A stretch of 64,000 nt of DNA from a bacterium (GTDB taxonomy: Bacteria > Bacillota > Clostridia > Oscillospirales > Oscillospiraceae): NCBI GenBank assembly GCA_029009095.1, contig JAQXJT010000040.1, positions 1 through 64,000 on the forward strand, in the 5' to 3' direction. The first letter of the stretch is position 1. The number at the start of each line of letters is the position of its first letter. A program made the translations under genes and the position numbers. Shown one piece after another: positions 1 through 7,338 of the stretch. The notes under the pieces were generated by a model. That model saw only the letters and a list, made by a program, of their open reading frames with translations. It was not told the DNA's origin and searched no databases.

Positions 1-1
1 A

Positions 2-142
2 ACAGAAGAAGCAGTTCATAATGCATTTCAGGTTTTGAGCGCTGGAGGAGTAGTTCTTGAACCTATCGGCGAACTCCCATGGAGTAAATGTTGTGCTACA
101 ATTATTGACAAATATGGAGTGTGTTGGTGGATTTCAATTTAA
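2..142 (+). CDS. VOC/PhnB-like protein, C-terminal end only
   Basis: The window opens inside this gene; 46 codons remain before a TAA stop at 140-142. The tail reads EEAVHNAFQVLSAGGVV, then PIGELPWSKC, then DKYGVCWWISI. The order LSxGGxV, P-x-x-x-x-x-W and DK(F/Y)GVxW is the usual C-terminal signature of PhnB-like vicinal-oxygen-chelate proteins. These are small metal-binding or antibiotic-binding folds, and no substrate can be read from this piece. The codons are clearly more AT-rich than every other gene in the window, which suggests a different origin. Family assignment rests on the short tail only. Confidence 0.6.
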   Translation, partial: TEEAVHNAFQVLSAGGVVLEPIGELPWSKCCATIIDKYGVCWWISI

Positions 143-167
143 CAAATTCCAATTTGTCGAACAGATA

Positions 168-206
168 AGGGCGCGCTTCTATACGGGGGTAATCCCGTAT
201 GTGCGC
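168..206 (-). other. oriT-like nick region with inverted repeat
   Basis: On the minus strand a perfect 7-bp inverted repeat (ATACGGG, 6-nt loop, CCCGTAT; 181-200) is followed directly by GAAGCGCGCCCTTAT (down to about 165). The core GAAGCGCGCCCT matches 10 of 12 positions of the IncQ/MOBQ-type nick core TAAGTGCGCCCT. A hairpin just before a nick core is the normal arrangement of such transfer origins. No relaxase gene is inside the window, so this may be the end of a mobilizable element or a relic. Function is inferred from similarity only. Confidence 0.45.
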
Positions 207-211
207 TCTGC

Positions 212-290
212 GAGGCAAAACGCCTCAGGAACCTTTCCGTGTCCAGGGCATTTTATGTCACTGCATTCCGAACAAGGGACCGTATCCCTT
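212..290. repeat. Two small inverted repeats
   Basis: GAGGC (212-216) pairs with GCCTC (222-226), and AAGGGA (274-279) pairs with TCCCTT (285-290). They lie between the oriT-like core and the strong terminator. Their clustering in AT-rich DNA without a convincing gene suggests a structured noncoding segment. The one ORF across it (57-359) has no recognisable protein features. Confidence 0.4.
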
Positions 291-317
291 GCGCCGTTTT
301 TCGGCTATCCAATTAAA

Positions 318-352
318 GCAAAAGGCGTGACCACTTTCGTCACGCCTTTTGC
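318..352. terminator. Bidirectional hairpin terminator
   Basis: GCAAAAGGCGTGAC (318-331) and GTCACGCCTTTTGC (339-352) form a perfect 14-bp stem with a 7-nt loop. The A and T runs at the stem ends would serve as U-tracts in both directions. It separates the AT-rich left edge from the MFS gene. Confidence 0.75.
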
Positions 353-475
353 ATATTGAACTGTCTTACGAACACCCCACAAATGGCCGGGGGATTTTTC
401 TTGCTATTTTCTTCCGGATGTGCTACGCTGGGGCCATCACAATGCGTCGAAAGGCGGCCATCCATGAGCGTTCTG

Positions 476-558
476 CGTTAAGTTGGAAAAACCATAAAAG
501 CGGCGAAGTCTGGCGGAGAGCGTCAGGCTTGGTCGTTTTGCTTTTTCCACGCTTGACG
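476..558 (+). promoter_or_regulatory. Structured 5' leader hairpin of the MFS gene
   Basis: CGTTAAG plus TGGAAAAA (476-491) pairs with TTTTTCCA plus CTTGACG (542-558), with one G-U pair. Inside, CTGGCG (510-515) pairs with CGTCAG (521-526), extended by AAG/CTT. The long hairpin ends just before the Shine-Dalgarno-like AAAGGA and the ATG at 575, so it could control translation or stability. It matches no riboswitch class that I recognise. Confidence 0.5.
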
Positions 559-574
559 AAAGGACGCTGTTTTT

Positions 575-1717
575 ATGTTCCAACGCAACATTTCCCTCCT
601 GTACGCCATGTCCTTTTTGCAGGGACTGGTGTTCTACGCCCCCGTGGCCACCCTCTACCGCCGCGCCGCCGGCGTGAGTATGCCGGAGATCGCCGTGATC
701 GAGAGCATCTCCCTGCTGCTCTCGCTGCTGCTGGAGATGCCCTGGGGTATGGCGGCCGACCGCATCGGCTACAGGCGTACCATGATCCTTTGCAGTTTTC
801 TCTTCTTCCTGTCCAAGCTCATTTTCTGGCGGGCGGATAGCTTTTTCGACTTCCTGCTGGAGCGGATCCTGCTGGCGGTGGTGGTTTCCGGGCTCTCCGG
901 CGTGGACTCGGCGCTGCTATACCTCTCCTGCCGGGGAGAGCGGGAACAGCGCGTTTTCGCCGTCTACACCAATCTTGGCACGGCGGGGCTGCTGCTGGGC
1001 GCGCTGCTCTTCTCCCTATTTTTTGGCGCAGATTACCGCGCGGCGGCTCTCTGGACGGCGGCGAGCTACGGCGCTGCGGCGCTTCTCTCCCTCTTTCTCC
1101 AGGAGCCGCCTCACGCCGCGGAGCAGCGCTCCGGCCCGGCGGAGCTGTGGGAAGTCATCCGCTCCGTGCTGCGCCGTCCCCGGCTTCTGTTGCTCCTTTT
1201 TTCCATCGGGCTTTTCCAGCAGACGGTGCAAAACCTCACCGTCTTCCTCAACCAGCTCCAGTATGAGCGCGCCGGGATCCCCGGGGCGGCTATGGGCTAT
1301 CTGCTGACGGGCGTCAATTTGCTGAGTCTGCTGGGGGTGCTCTCCCCCGCCCTCTCCCGCCGTCTGGGCGGGCGCCGCGCCGCGCTCCTGCTCTTTTCGC
1401 TGGGCGCGCTCGCCTGTGCTGCCATGGCCCTGACGGTCTCGCCGCTGCTGTCCGTGGCCGCGGTGGGGCTGCTGGCGCTGTGCGGGAGCCTGTTCGCGCC
1501 CATGCAGGCCGTGGAGCAGAACCGCCAGGTACGCTCCTCCCTGCGCTCCACGGAGCTTTCCGTGTACGCCATGCTGCTGGACAGTCTCGCCGCCCTGACC
1601 AACCTGCTCTTTGGCCGGGCCGCCGGAGCATCCCTGCCGCTGGCGCTGTGGCTGGGCTGCGGGATGTGCCTTTTGGGCGGGTTCTGCTACGCCGCCGCCA
1701 TAAGCCGAGCCGCCTGA
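575..1717 (+). CDS. MFS transporter
   Basis: This 380-aa protein is almost entirely hydrophobic, with about 11-12 membrane segments. It fits the two six-helix bundles of the major facilitator superfamily. The loop after the second helix, PWGMAADRIGYRR, is the family motif A (G-x-x-x-D-R-x-G-R/Y-R). That motif occurs in both drug exporters and solute carriers, so the substrate is unknown. The ATG has AAAGGA about 11 nt upstream and follows a strongly folded leader. The gene stands alone and ends before a strong terminator. Confidence 0.85.
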   Translation: MFQRNISLLYAMSFLQGLVFYAPVATLYRRAAGVSMPEIAVIESISLLLSLLLEMPWGMAADRIGYRRTMILCSFLFFLSKLIFWRADSFFDFLLERILLAVVVSGLSGVDSALLYLSCRGEREQRVFAVYTNLGTAGLLLGALLFSLFFGADYRAAALWTAASYGAAALLSLFLQEPPHAAEQRSGPAELWEVIRSVLRRPRLLLLLFSIGLFQQTVQNLTVFLNQLQYERAGIPGAAMGYLLTGVNLLSLLGVLSPALSRRLGGRRAALLLFSLGALACAAMALTVSPLLSVAAVGLLALCGSLFAPMQAVEQNRQVRSSLRSTELSVYAMLLDSLAALTNLLFGRAAGASLPLALWLGCGMCLLGGFCYAAAISRAA

Positions 1718-1797
1718 CATCTTCCCCTATTTCAGTCCCCTTTGTAACCGTCGAATCAGCCCCGGCCGCTCGCCCCTGTGCGCCCGCTGAACCGATC

Positions 1798-1838
1798 AAA
1801 ACCCCTGCCGGGGAGATTGCTCCCCGGCAGGGGTTTTT
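1798..1838. terminator. Bidirectional terminator between MFS and GH13 genes
   Basis: AAACCCCTGCCGGGGAG and CTCCCCGGCAGGGGTTT form a near-perfect GC-rich stem around a 4-nt loop (ATTG). A run of six T follows on the plus strand and an A run precedes it. It ends the MFS transcript and may also serve the convergent alpha-glucosidase. Confidence 0.9.
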
Positions 1839-1864
1839 TCCTGTATTGGCCGATGTCAAGCGCG

Positions 1865-1898
1865 GGAGATACCTCACGCCGCGGCGTGAGGTATCTCC
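1865..1898. repeat. Perfect 34-bp palindrome
   Basis: The half-site GGAGATACCTCACGCCG (1865-1881) is followed without spacer by its exact reverse complement (1882-1898). It sits between convergent genes, 23 bp before the alpha-glucosidase stop. There is no loop and no T run, so it is not an ordinary terminator. It could be a dimeric protein or recombinase site, or the cruciform part of a tandem 3'-end structure. Confidence 0.85.
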
Positions 1899-1920
1899 GG
1901 GAAGATGCGCCCCGTTTGTG

Positions 1921-3714
1921 TCAGGGGGTTTCCGCCTCCTGCTCCGCCATTTCCTCCCCGCTCTCCTCCACCGCTGTCTCCGCCCCGCCGTAGAACTCGC
2001 TGAGATCCGTCTCCTCCGCACGGGGCGCGGGCAGGGCCTCCTCCTTATCCGTGAAGAGGTAGACCCGGCACTCGTAGGGCCGCAGGGTACAGCCGTTTCC
2101 CCGCAGCTCCGCGTCCGGGTAGCTCCAGAGCAGCAGACGCCCCTTTCGCAGGTCGTAGCCCCGGGGCGGGCGGAAGCTCAGCTCCTTATCCGCGTAAGAA
2201 CAGATCACCAGCAGCCGTACTCCCCTGGCGCAGCGCTCATAGACGTGCAGCCGGAGGGACAGGGGCCGAAGATCCCGGTAGCTGCCAAAGCGCACCACCG
2301 GCAGAGACTTTCTCAGTTCCATGGCCCGGCGGTAGAAATTCAGCAGAGAGTTGGGATCCTCCTCCTGCTGGAGGACATTGACGGAGCGGTAGTTTTGGTT
2401 AACATAAAACCATGGTTCTCCCTCGCTGAAGCCCCCGTGGGGCCCGTCCGTCCACTGCATGGGCGTGCGGGAGGACTCCCGGGAGGCCCGCCAGACGCGC
2501 TTGAGGCGCTGATCCTCCCGCAGCCGCTTCATACCCGCATACTTCCGCTGGGTCTGCACATCCTCGTAGCAGTCGATGGAGTCCAGACGGATGTTGGTCA
2601 TGCCGATCTCCTGACCCTGATAGACGAAGGGGGTGCCCTTCTGGAAGAGGTAGGAGGCCGCCAGCGCCTTGCCGCTCTCGCTGCGGTACTTCTCCGAGCC
2701 ATAGCGGGAGATGACGCGGGCGTGGTCGTGGTTTTCCAGATAGAGCAGGTTCCATGCCTTTCCCTCGTCCATGCGCCGCTGCCAGCGGGCCCAGAGGTAC
2801 TTCTGCTTGGGCAGAAAGAAGGGGTGGGGAGAGTAGCTGGTGAAAAAGCTGTCGCCCCGCATGGCGTCAAACTGGATGAGCATATCCAGCTCGCCTCCGT
2901 CCTCCCGGATGTACTCCAGCGCCTGACCGGGCCTGGTCATGGGCGCTTCACCGATGGTGACGCAGTCGTAGCGGCTGAGTACGTCGTGACGGAATTCCTG
3001 CAAATAGGCGTGGACGCTGGGGCCGTGGTTATACAGCTCGATGCCCCGGGCAGTGGGCAACGGGAAGCCGTCGGGCAGTCCCCGGGGCTTGGAGATCATG
3101 GTGATCACATCCTCCCGGAAGCCGTCCACGCCCTTGTCCAACCAGAAACGCATGATCTTCTTGATCTCCTCCCGAACGGCGGGGTTGCGGAGGTTCAGAT
3201 CGGGCTGGTGGGGCGAGAACAGGTGCAGGTAATAGGCCCCCCGCTCCTCGTCCCAGCTCCAGGCGTCCCCCTCGAAGAGGCTCTGCCAGTTGTTGGGCAG
3301 GGGATTTTTCCCCTCTCTGGCCGGACGCCAGTAGTAGTAGCCCTTATAGGGTTCCAGCCCCCGGCGGCTGGCCTGGAACCAGGGGTGCTGGTCGCTGGTG
3401 TGGTTGATGACCAGATCCATGATGATCTTCATCCCCCGCCTGTGCAGCTCCTCCACCAGCTGCTCAAACAGCTCCATCCCCCCGAACTCCCCGGCGATGT
3501 CCATATAATCCGCCACATCGTAGCCGTAGTCCGCATTGGGCGAGGGATAGAGCGGCGAAAACCAGATGCCGTCCATGTGCAGGGACTGGATGTAGTCCAG
3601 CTTCTCCAGCACCCCCTGCAGATCGCCGATCCCGTCGCCGTTGCCGTCCTTGAAGCTCCGGGGCCAAATCTGATAAAAGCACATATCCTTATACCATCTT
3701 GTACGCTCCGCCAT
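1921..3714 (-). CDS. GH13 alpha-glucosidase (oligo-1,6-glucosidase type)
   Basis: This 597-aa protein is a full-length GH13 enzyme hydrolysing alpha-glucosidic bonds. The conserved blocks are DLVINHTSDQHPWF, GFREDVITMIS (nucleophile Asp), TIGEAP (acid Glu) and ENHDHAR (third Asp). They lie in a barrel covering about residues 10-480, followed by a C-terminal beta domain. The N-terminus WYKDMCFYQIWPRSFKDGNG is typical of oligo-1,6-glucosidase, sucrose isomerase and trehalose-6-phosphate hydrolase subfamilies. No signal peptide is present, so it acts in the cytoplasm. The ATG at 3714 was chosen over an upstream start because AGGAAAGGA lies just before it. The acidic tail after residue 560 is unusual. 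Substrate within the subfamily is not certain. Confidence 0.85.
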   Translation of the reverse strand: MAERTRWYKDMCFYQIWPRSFKDGNGDGIGDLQGVLEKLDYIQSLHMDGIWFSPLYPSPNADYGYDVADYMDIAGEFGGMELFEQLVEELHRRGMKIIMDLVINHTSDQHPWFQASRRGLEPYKGYYYWRPAREGKNPLPNNWQSLFEGDAWSWDEERGAYYLHLFSPHQPDLNLRNPAVREEIKKIMRFWLDKGVDGFREDVITMISKPRGLPDGFPLPTARGIELYNHGPSVHAYLQEFRHDVLSRYDCVTIGEAPMTRPGQALEYIREDGGELDMLIQFDAMRGDSFFTSYSPHPFFLPKQKYLWARWQRRMDEGKAWNLLYLENHDHARVISRYGSEKYRSESGKALAASYLFQKGTPFVYQGQEIGMTNIRLDSIDCYEDVQTQRKYAGMKRLREDQRLKRVWRASRESSRTPMQWTDGPHGGFSEGEPWFYVNQNYRSVNVLQQEEDPNSLLNFYRRAMELRKSLPVVRFGSYRDLRPLSLRLHVYERCARGVRLLVICSYADKELSFRPPRGYDLRKGRLLLWSYPDAELRGNGCTLRPYECRVYLFTDKEEALPAPRAEETDLSEFYGGAETAVEESGEEMAEQEAETP

Positions 3715-3749
3715 GGTTCCTTTCCTCTCTCCGGCCGGGCCGGACAAAA

Positions 3750-3791
3750 TTTACATAATATAAAGCCGCTTTACATAACATTGTTTACATA
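3750..3791. promoter_or_regulatory. Three TTTACATA direct repeats upstream of the alpha-glucosidase
   Basis: TTTACATA occurs at 3750, 3770 and 3784 (TATGTAAA on the minus strand), upstream of the alpha-glucosidase start at 3714. The last copy overlaps the end of the ogt gene. Three near-identical octamers in a short AT-rich gap are a plausible operator, for instance for a sugar-responsive regulator. No regulator gene is adjacent. Confidence 0.4.
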
Positions 3792-4285
3792 ATTATCGAT
3801 TTTCCATCCCGTTCCAGCTCCAGCAGCCATGCTTTCCACTCCAGGCCCCCTGCGTAGCCCGTCAGCGAGCCGTCCGCGCCCAGCACACGGTGGCAGGGCA
3901 GAAAAATGGGCAGCGGGTTTTTCCCCACCGCGCCGCCTACGGCCCGTGGGGAGGTATGGCGGCCATACAGCCGCTCATAGCGCTCCGCCAACTCCCTGTA
4001 GCTGACGCGCTCCCCATAGGGGATCTCCCGCAGCAGCTCCCACACCCTGCTCCGGTAAAGGCTGCCCACCGGGGCACAGGGAGGCGGCTCTCCGGGATCC
4101 TTCCCGGCAAAGTACCGCTCCAGCCACGCCGCGCCCTCCTCCAGCAGCGTACTCTCCCCCTCCTCTGCCCCGTCGGGGAGCTGCTCCCCGGGGAAGGTCA
4201 ATCGGAGAAGGGCGTCCTCCCCGGCGCAGAGGTACAGAGTTCCCCGGAGGGTCGAAAAGGGTCTGCAGATCATATCTTTCACCAC
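3785..4285 (-). CDS. ogt: Methylated-DNA--protein-cysteine methyltransferase
   Basis: This 166-aa protein repairs O6-alkylguanine by moving the alkyl group to its own cysteine. The active-site motif PCHRV is present (PIFLPCHRVLGADGSLTGYAGG), as is the helix-turn-helix region with RAVGGAVGKNPLPIFLPCHR. The length fits the family. The start overlaps the end of the DUF2804 gene by a few bases (GTG at 4285, or ATG at 4273), which implies translational coupling. Nothing suggests an Ada-type fusion. Confidence 0.92.
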   Translation of the reverse strand: MVKDMICRPFSTLRGTLYLCAGEDALLRLTFPGEQLPDGAEEGESTLLEEGAAWLERYFAGKDPGEPPPCAPVGSLYRSRVWELLREIPYGERVSYRELAERYERLYGRHTSPRAVGGAVGKNPLPIFLPCHRVLGADGSLTGYAGGLEWKAWLLELERDGKSIIM

Positions 4286-5274
4286 CAGTTGAAGTGGCTG
4301 TGCTCGCAGAGGAACGGCAGCTCCGTGACCGTCAGCTCCTCCTCCGGCAGCAAAATCCGCCCGCTCACCGTGCCCACGGTGCGGTGGCTGTCCAGATCCA
4401 GCATGGGGAACTTCTTCCGCACATAGTGATCCTCCTCCGGATCGTAGTCCAGCACCAGCCGCCCCTCCCCGGTGGAGAAGCGGGATCTCTCCAGAAAGCT
4501 CTCCCCCGCCCGTTTTTCCCGGATGCGGTTGAGCTTGATCAGTTCTCCGTCCACAAACAGGGCGTTTTCCGTGCCCGCCGTGGCATAGCCAAAGCCCCAG
4601 CCCATGAGGATGGCCACCCGGCGACCCCCCACTTCGCCGCAGCCCACGCCGCAGACCCGGCTCAGACGGCGGGGCAGCAGGCCGCGGCCGCTCTCCGCCA
4701 CGGCGAAGCTGCGCTCACCCAGGGGGTAGTCCTGGCCGTTGAGCGTCACCCGGCCCCGCAGCTCCGGGAAGATGCGGCGAAAGCCGCAGTAAAACTGCCG
4801 GCGGCGGCGGAAGGGGTTGGCCGTGGAGAGGGCGCAGCCGTTTTTCGGCAGCATCAGCTCCACATCAAAGGCCCCGCCCCGGCAGCGCAGCCGCCGGTAG
4901 CGCCCGTCATAGTCCAGCGAGAGGAAAAAATTCTCCTCCTCCACATAGAGGTGGTGGGGGTCCTCCGCGCTGAAGTCCAGATCGTAGCTGTCCCCGGGGA
5001 AGAACTTCACCGGCCCGGTGACGAAGTGCCGTCCGCTCTCCCGAACCCAAAACTCTCCCCGCGCCAGCCCCACGAAGCGGGAGTGGCCATAGAGCAGCCG
5101 GAACACGAAGCGCTCGTCGAAGAGCTGGTAATACTCCCACTCTTTGACTCCGCCAAAGGCGACGGCCTCCTTGTTGTAGATAAAAAGGTCCTCCGCGGCC
5201 CAGGATGAACGCAGCACCCGCCCTTTTCTGTCCAGCAGCGGCATGCGCGCGGTGGTCTGTCGTTGTTCGGCCAT
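4279..5274 (-). CDS. DUF2804 family protein
   Basis: This 331-aa soluble protein has the features of the DUF2804 family. It has an N-terminal block with LLDRKGRVLRSSW, a central stretch of short beta strands, and late motifs such as LMGWGFGYATAGTENALFVDG and a D-x-D-P-E-E-D block. The function is unknown; the fold is probably a beta-rich lipocalin-like or carbohydrate-binding barrel. The ATG at 5274 is preceded by AGGAGGAGCC, better than the ORF's first possible start. It heads a two-gene unit with ogt, which suggests co-expression rather than a shared pathway. Confidence 0.75.
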   Translation of the reverse strand: MAEQRQTTARMPLLDRKGRVLRSSWAAEDLFIYNKEAVAFGGVKEWEYYQLFDERFVFRLLYGHSRFVGLARGEFWVRESGRHFVTGPVKFFPGDSYDLDFSAEDPHHLYVEEENFFLSLDYDGRYRRLRCRGGAFDVELMLPKNGCALSTANPFRRRRQFYCGFRRIFPELRGRVTLNGQDYPLGERSFAVAESGRGLLPRRLSRVCGVGCGEVGGRRVAILMGWGFGYATAGTENALFVDGELIKLNRIREKRAGESFLERSRFSTGEGRLVLDYDPEEDHYVRKKFPMLDLDSHRTVGTVSGRILLPEEELTVTELPFLCEHSHFNWW

Positions 5275-5449
5275 GGCTCCTCCTATGTTGACGGTTTTCC
5301 CCATTATAGCGCGAAATCCCCCGATTGGAAAGAGTCCCGCTCTCCCCTTTTTCCCTTTTTTTCGGGGCGCTTCCCCGGCTCTCGGGGGCAGTTGTCATAA
5401 TCACTAATTTAGTTGGCATAATTTTTATCGAAAGTTGACGTAATATGGC

Positions 5450-5478
5450 TTGCTTTTCCCCTATTTTTCCTGTATACT
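5450..5478 (+). promoter_or_regulatory. Sigma-A-type promoter of the small lipoprotein gene
   Basis: TTGCTT (5450-5455), a 17-nt spacer and TATACT (5473-5478) lie 75 bp upstream of the lipoprotein start, in an AT-rich gap. Confidence 0.6.
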
Positions 5479-5552
5479 AAAAACATTCAAGATGTATAAA
5501 ATAATGACTGAAAGTAACAAATTGTTACATTTTCAGAGGGAGGAAGTCCAGC

Positions 5553-5984
5553 ATGAAGAAAGTCACCGCGATCCTATTGATAGTCGCCATGGCGGGCTGT
5601 TGTTTCCTGCTGGGTAGCTGCTCCCGCGTCCCCGAGGTGCAGGCCAGAGAGGTGACGGAGTTCAGCAAGGCCTCCTTCCTCGGCTACAAGCCCGGCAGCA
5701 ACAGCTGGGACGCCACCGATTTTCTGGTGGGCGAGTTTCATGTGAACAGCGGCGAGCTGGCCCGCTTCGACGGGCGGGGCACCGTGACCATCATCCGCCC
5801 CGACGGGGTGAACAATGTGGGGCTTTACGCCATGACCGAGTCCGACGGTAAGGAGGCCGTGGTGACCATGCTGCTGGACGGCACGGAGAAGAGCTACTCC
5901 TTCGACCTCATCAGCAGCCAGGGCGACTTCACGCTGACCGGCGACGGCGGCGAGATGATCTTCTACTCCCCCGTGCAGTACTGA
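5553..5984 (+). CDS. Small lipoprotein of unknown function
   Basis: This 143-aa protein starts with a lipoprotein signal: MKK, a hydrophobic core, then the lipobox LGSC at about residue 23. It should therefore be exported and anchored to the membrane outer face. The mature part is acidic and predicted to be beta-rich, for example LARFDGRGTVTIIRPDGV. No family is recognised. AGGGAGGAAGTCC precedes the ATG. The gene is monocistronic, with its own promoter and terminator. Confidence 0.75.
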   Translation: MKKVTAILLIVAMAGCCFLLGSCSRVPEVQAREVTEFSKASFLGYKPGSNSWDATDFLVGEFHVNSGELARFDGRGTVTIIRPDGVNNVGLYAMTESDGKEAVVTMLLDGTEKSYSFDLISSQGDFTLTGDGGEMIFYSPVQY

Positions 5985-5992
5985 AAAAGTTC

Positions 5993-6026
5993 GATCCCGC
6001 CCTCTTCCGGGGGCGGGATTTTTTCA
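5993..6026 (+). terminator. Terminator of the lipoprotein gene
   Basis: GATCCCGCC, a short loop and GGGCGGGAT are followed by six T, starting a few bases after the stop codon. Confidence 0.85.
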
Positions 6027-6035
6027 TGTCCGTAC

Positions 6036-6082
6036 AAAAGCAGAGAGGGCGCGGGGTATCCACGCGCCCGCTCTGCTTTTTC
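6036..6082 (-). terminator. Terminator at the end of the dcw cluster
   Basis: AAAAGCAGAG-A-GGGCGCG pairs with CGCGCCC-G-CTCTGCTTTT across a 9-nt loop. It lies immediately after the ftsZ stop on the minus strand and closes the division cluster. Confidence 0.8.
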
Positions 6083-7216
6083 TCACTTATTGAAGATCTT
6101 GAAGATGGTGTCGAAGGGATCCTCGCTCTCGGGCACGGCCTCGCCGGACGCGGCCCCGGCCATGTCGGCGGCGTCGCTGAAGAGAGTGGCGTCGGGGTCG
6201 TCCTCCTCTTCCTTTTCCACCCGGGCGGCCGTACGGGGTTTTTCTTTCCGTTCGGTCTTTTTCTCATCGAAGCCCGTGGCGATGACGGTGACGAGGATCT
6301 CATCCTCCAGGCTGTCGTCGAAGGTGGCGCCGAAGATGATGTTGGCCTCGGGGTGGGCGGCCTCCTGCACCAGCGTAGCGGCGGCCTCCACATCCTCCAG
6401 ACCCATGTCCTCCGAGCCGGTGATGTTGATGAGCACGCCGTGAGCGCCGTCGATGGAGGTCTCCATCAGCGGGGAAGAGACGGCCATGCGGGCGGCGGTC
6501 TCCGCCTTGTCCTTGCCGGCGGCGCGGCCCACGCCCATGTGGGCCAGGCCCGCGTCCTTCATGATGGCGGTCACATCGGCAAAGTCCAGGTTGATGAAGC
6601 CGGTGCTCTTGATGAGGCCGGAGATGCTCTCCACGGCCTTGATGAGCACATCGTCTGCGATCTCAAAGGCGTTGGCCAGCGTGACCTTTTCGGGGCTGGC
6701 GAACTTCAGCCGGTCGTTGGGGATGATGAGGAGGCTGTCCACCTTGCCCATCAGCTCGGCGATGCCCCGCTTGGCCTGTTCGCTGCGGCGCTTTCCCTCC
6801 CAGGCGAAGGGACGGGTCACCACGCCCACGGTGAGCACGCCGGCGTCCCGGGCGATCTCGGCCACCACGGGAGCCGCGCCCGTGCCGGTGCCGCCGCCCA
6901 TACCGGCGGTGATGAACACCATGTCGGTGCCCTCCATAGACTTGGCGATATCGTTGCGGCTCTCATCGGCGCTGCGCTTGCCCACATCGGGATCGGAGCC
7001 CGCGCCCTGGCCATGGGTCACCTTCTCGCCGATCTGGATCTTCTCGTCGGCGGTGGAGACCGCCAGCGCCTGGCGATCCGTATTGACGGCAATGAACTCC
7101 ACGCCCTTGGTGCCGCCGGAGACCATCCGGTTCACCACGTTGTTGCCGGCGCCGCCGATGCCGATCACCTTCAGCGTTACCACGTTATCAGGGCCAGATT
7201 CCAGAGTGAAAGCCAT
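6083..7216 (-). CDS. ftsZ: Cell division protein FtsZ
   Basis: This 377-aa tubulin homologue forms the cytokinetic Z-ring at midcell. The GTP-binding tubulin signature GGGTGTGAAP lies near residue 105. The N-terminal IGIGGAGNNVVNRM block and the T7-loop region (NLDFADVTAIM) are intact. The polar variable linker from about residue 315 ends in the conserved terminal peptide EDPFDTIFKIFNK, which recruits membrane anchors. GGGAGGAAGATAAT precedes the ATG. It is the last gene of the cluster and has its own strong promoter. No ftsA lies next to it. Confidence 0.98.
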   Translation of the reverse strand: MAFTLESGPDNVVTLKVIGIGGAGNNVVNRMVSGGTKGVEFIAVNTDRQALAVSTADEKIQIGEKVTHGQGAGSDPDVGKRSADESRNDIAKSMEGTDMVFITAGMGGGTGTGAAPVVAEIARDAGVLTVGVVTRPFAWEGKRRSEQAKRGIAELMGKVDSLLIIPNDRLKFASPEKVTLANAFEIADDVLIKAVESISGLIKSTGFINLDFADVTAIMKDAGLAHMGVGRAAGKDKAETAARMAVSSPLMETSIDGAHGVLINITGSEDMGLEDVEAAATLVQEAAHPEANIIFGATFDDSLEDEILVTVIATGFDEKKTERKEKPRTAARVEKEEEDDPDATLFSDAADMAGAASGEAVPESEDPFDTIFKIFNK

Positions 7217-7272
7217 ATTATCTTCCTCCCGATTTGTATTTATGGGGATGGTACACCATAGTATATAGAGTT

Positions 7273-7301
7273 ATTTTATTACGATTTTATCCCAAGGTCA
7301 A
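7273..7301 (-). promoter_or_regulatory. ftsZ promoter
   Basis: On the minus strand TTGACC (7301-7296), a 17-nt spacer and TAAAAT (7278-7273) lie in the 122-bp gap between ftsQ and ftsZ. This would allow ftsZ expression independent of the upstream cluster. A palindrome ATGGTGTACCAT (7247-7258) lies between it and ftsZ. Confidence 0.7.
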
Positions 7302-7338
7302 CCACATTATGTCCCACGGTTGGGATTTTTTGCAATGT

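Noticed and set aside
57..359. 100-codon ORF at the left edge
   Set aside because: It crosses the end of the VOC gene, the oriT-like repeats and a terminator, so it is unlikely to be translated.
1480..3792. 770-codon open frame on the plus strand opposite the alpha-glucosidase
   Set aside because: It runs antisense through a full GH13 enzyme with all catalytic motifs and has no domain of its own.
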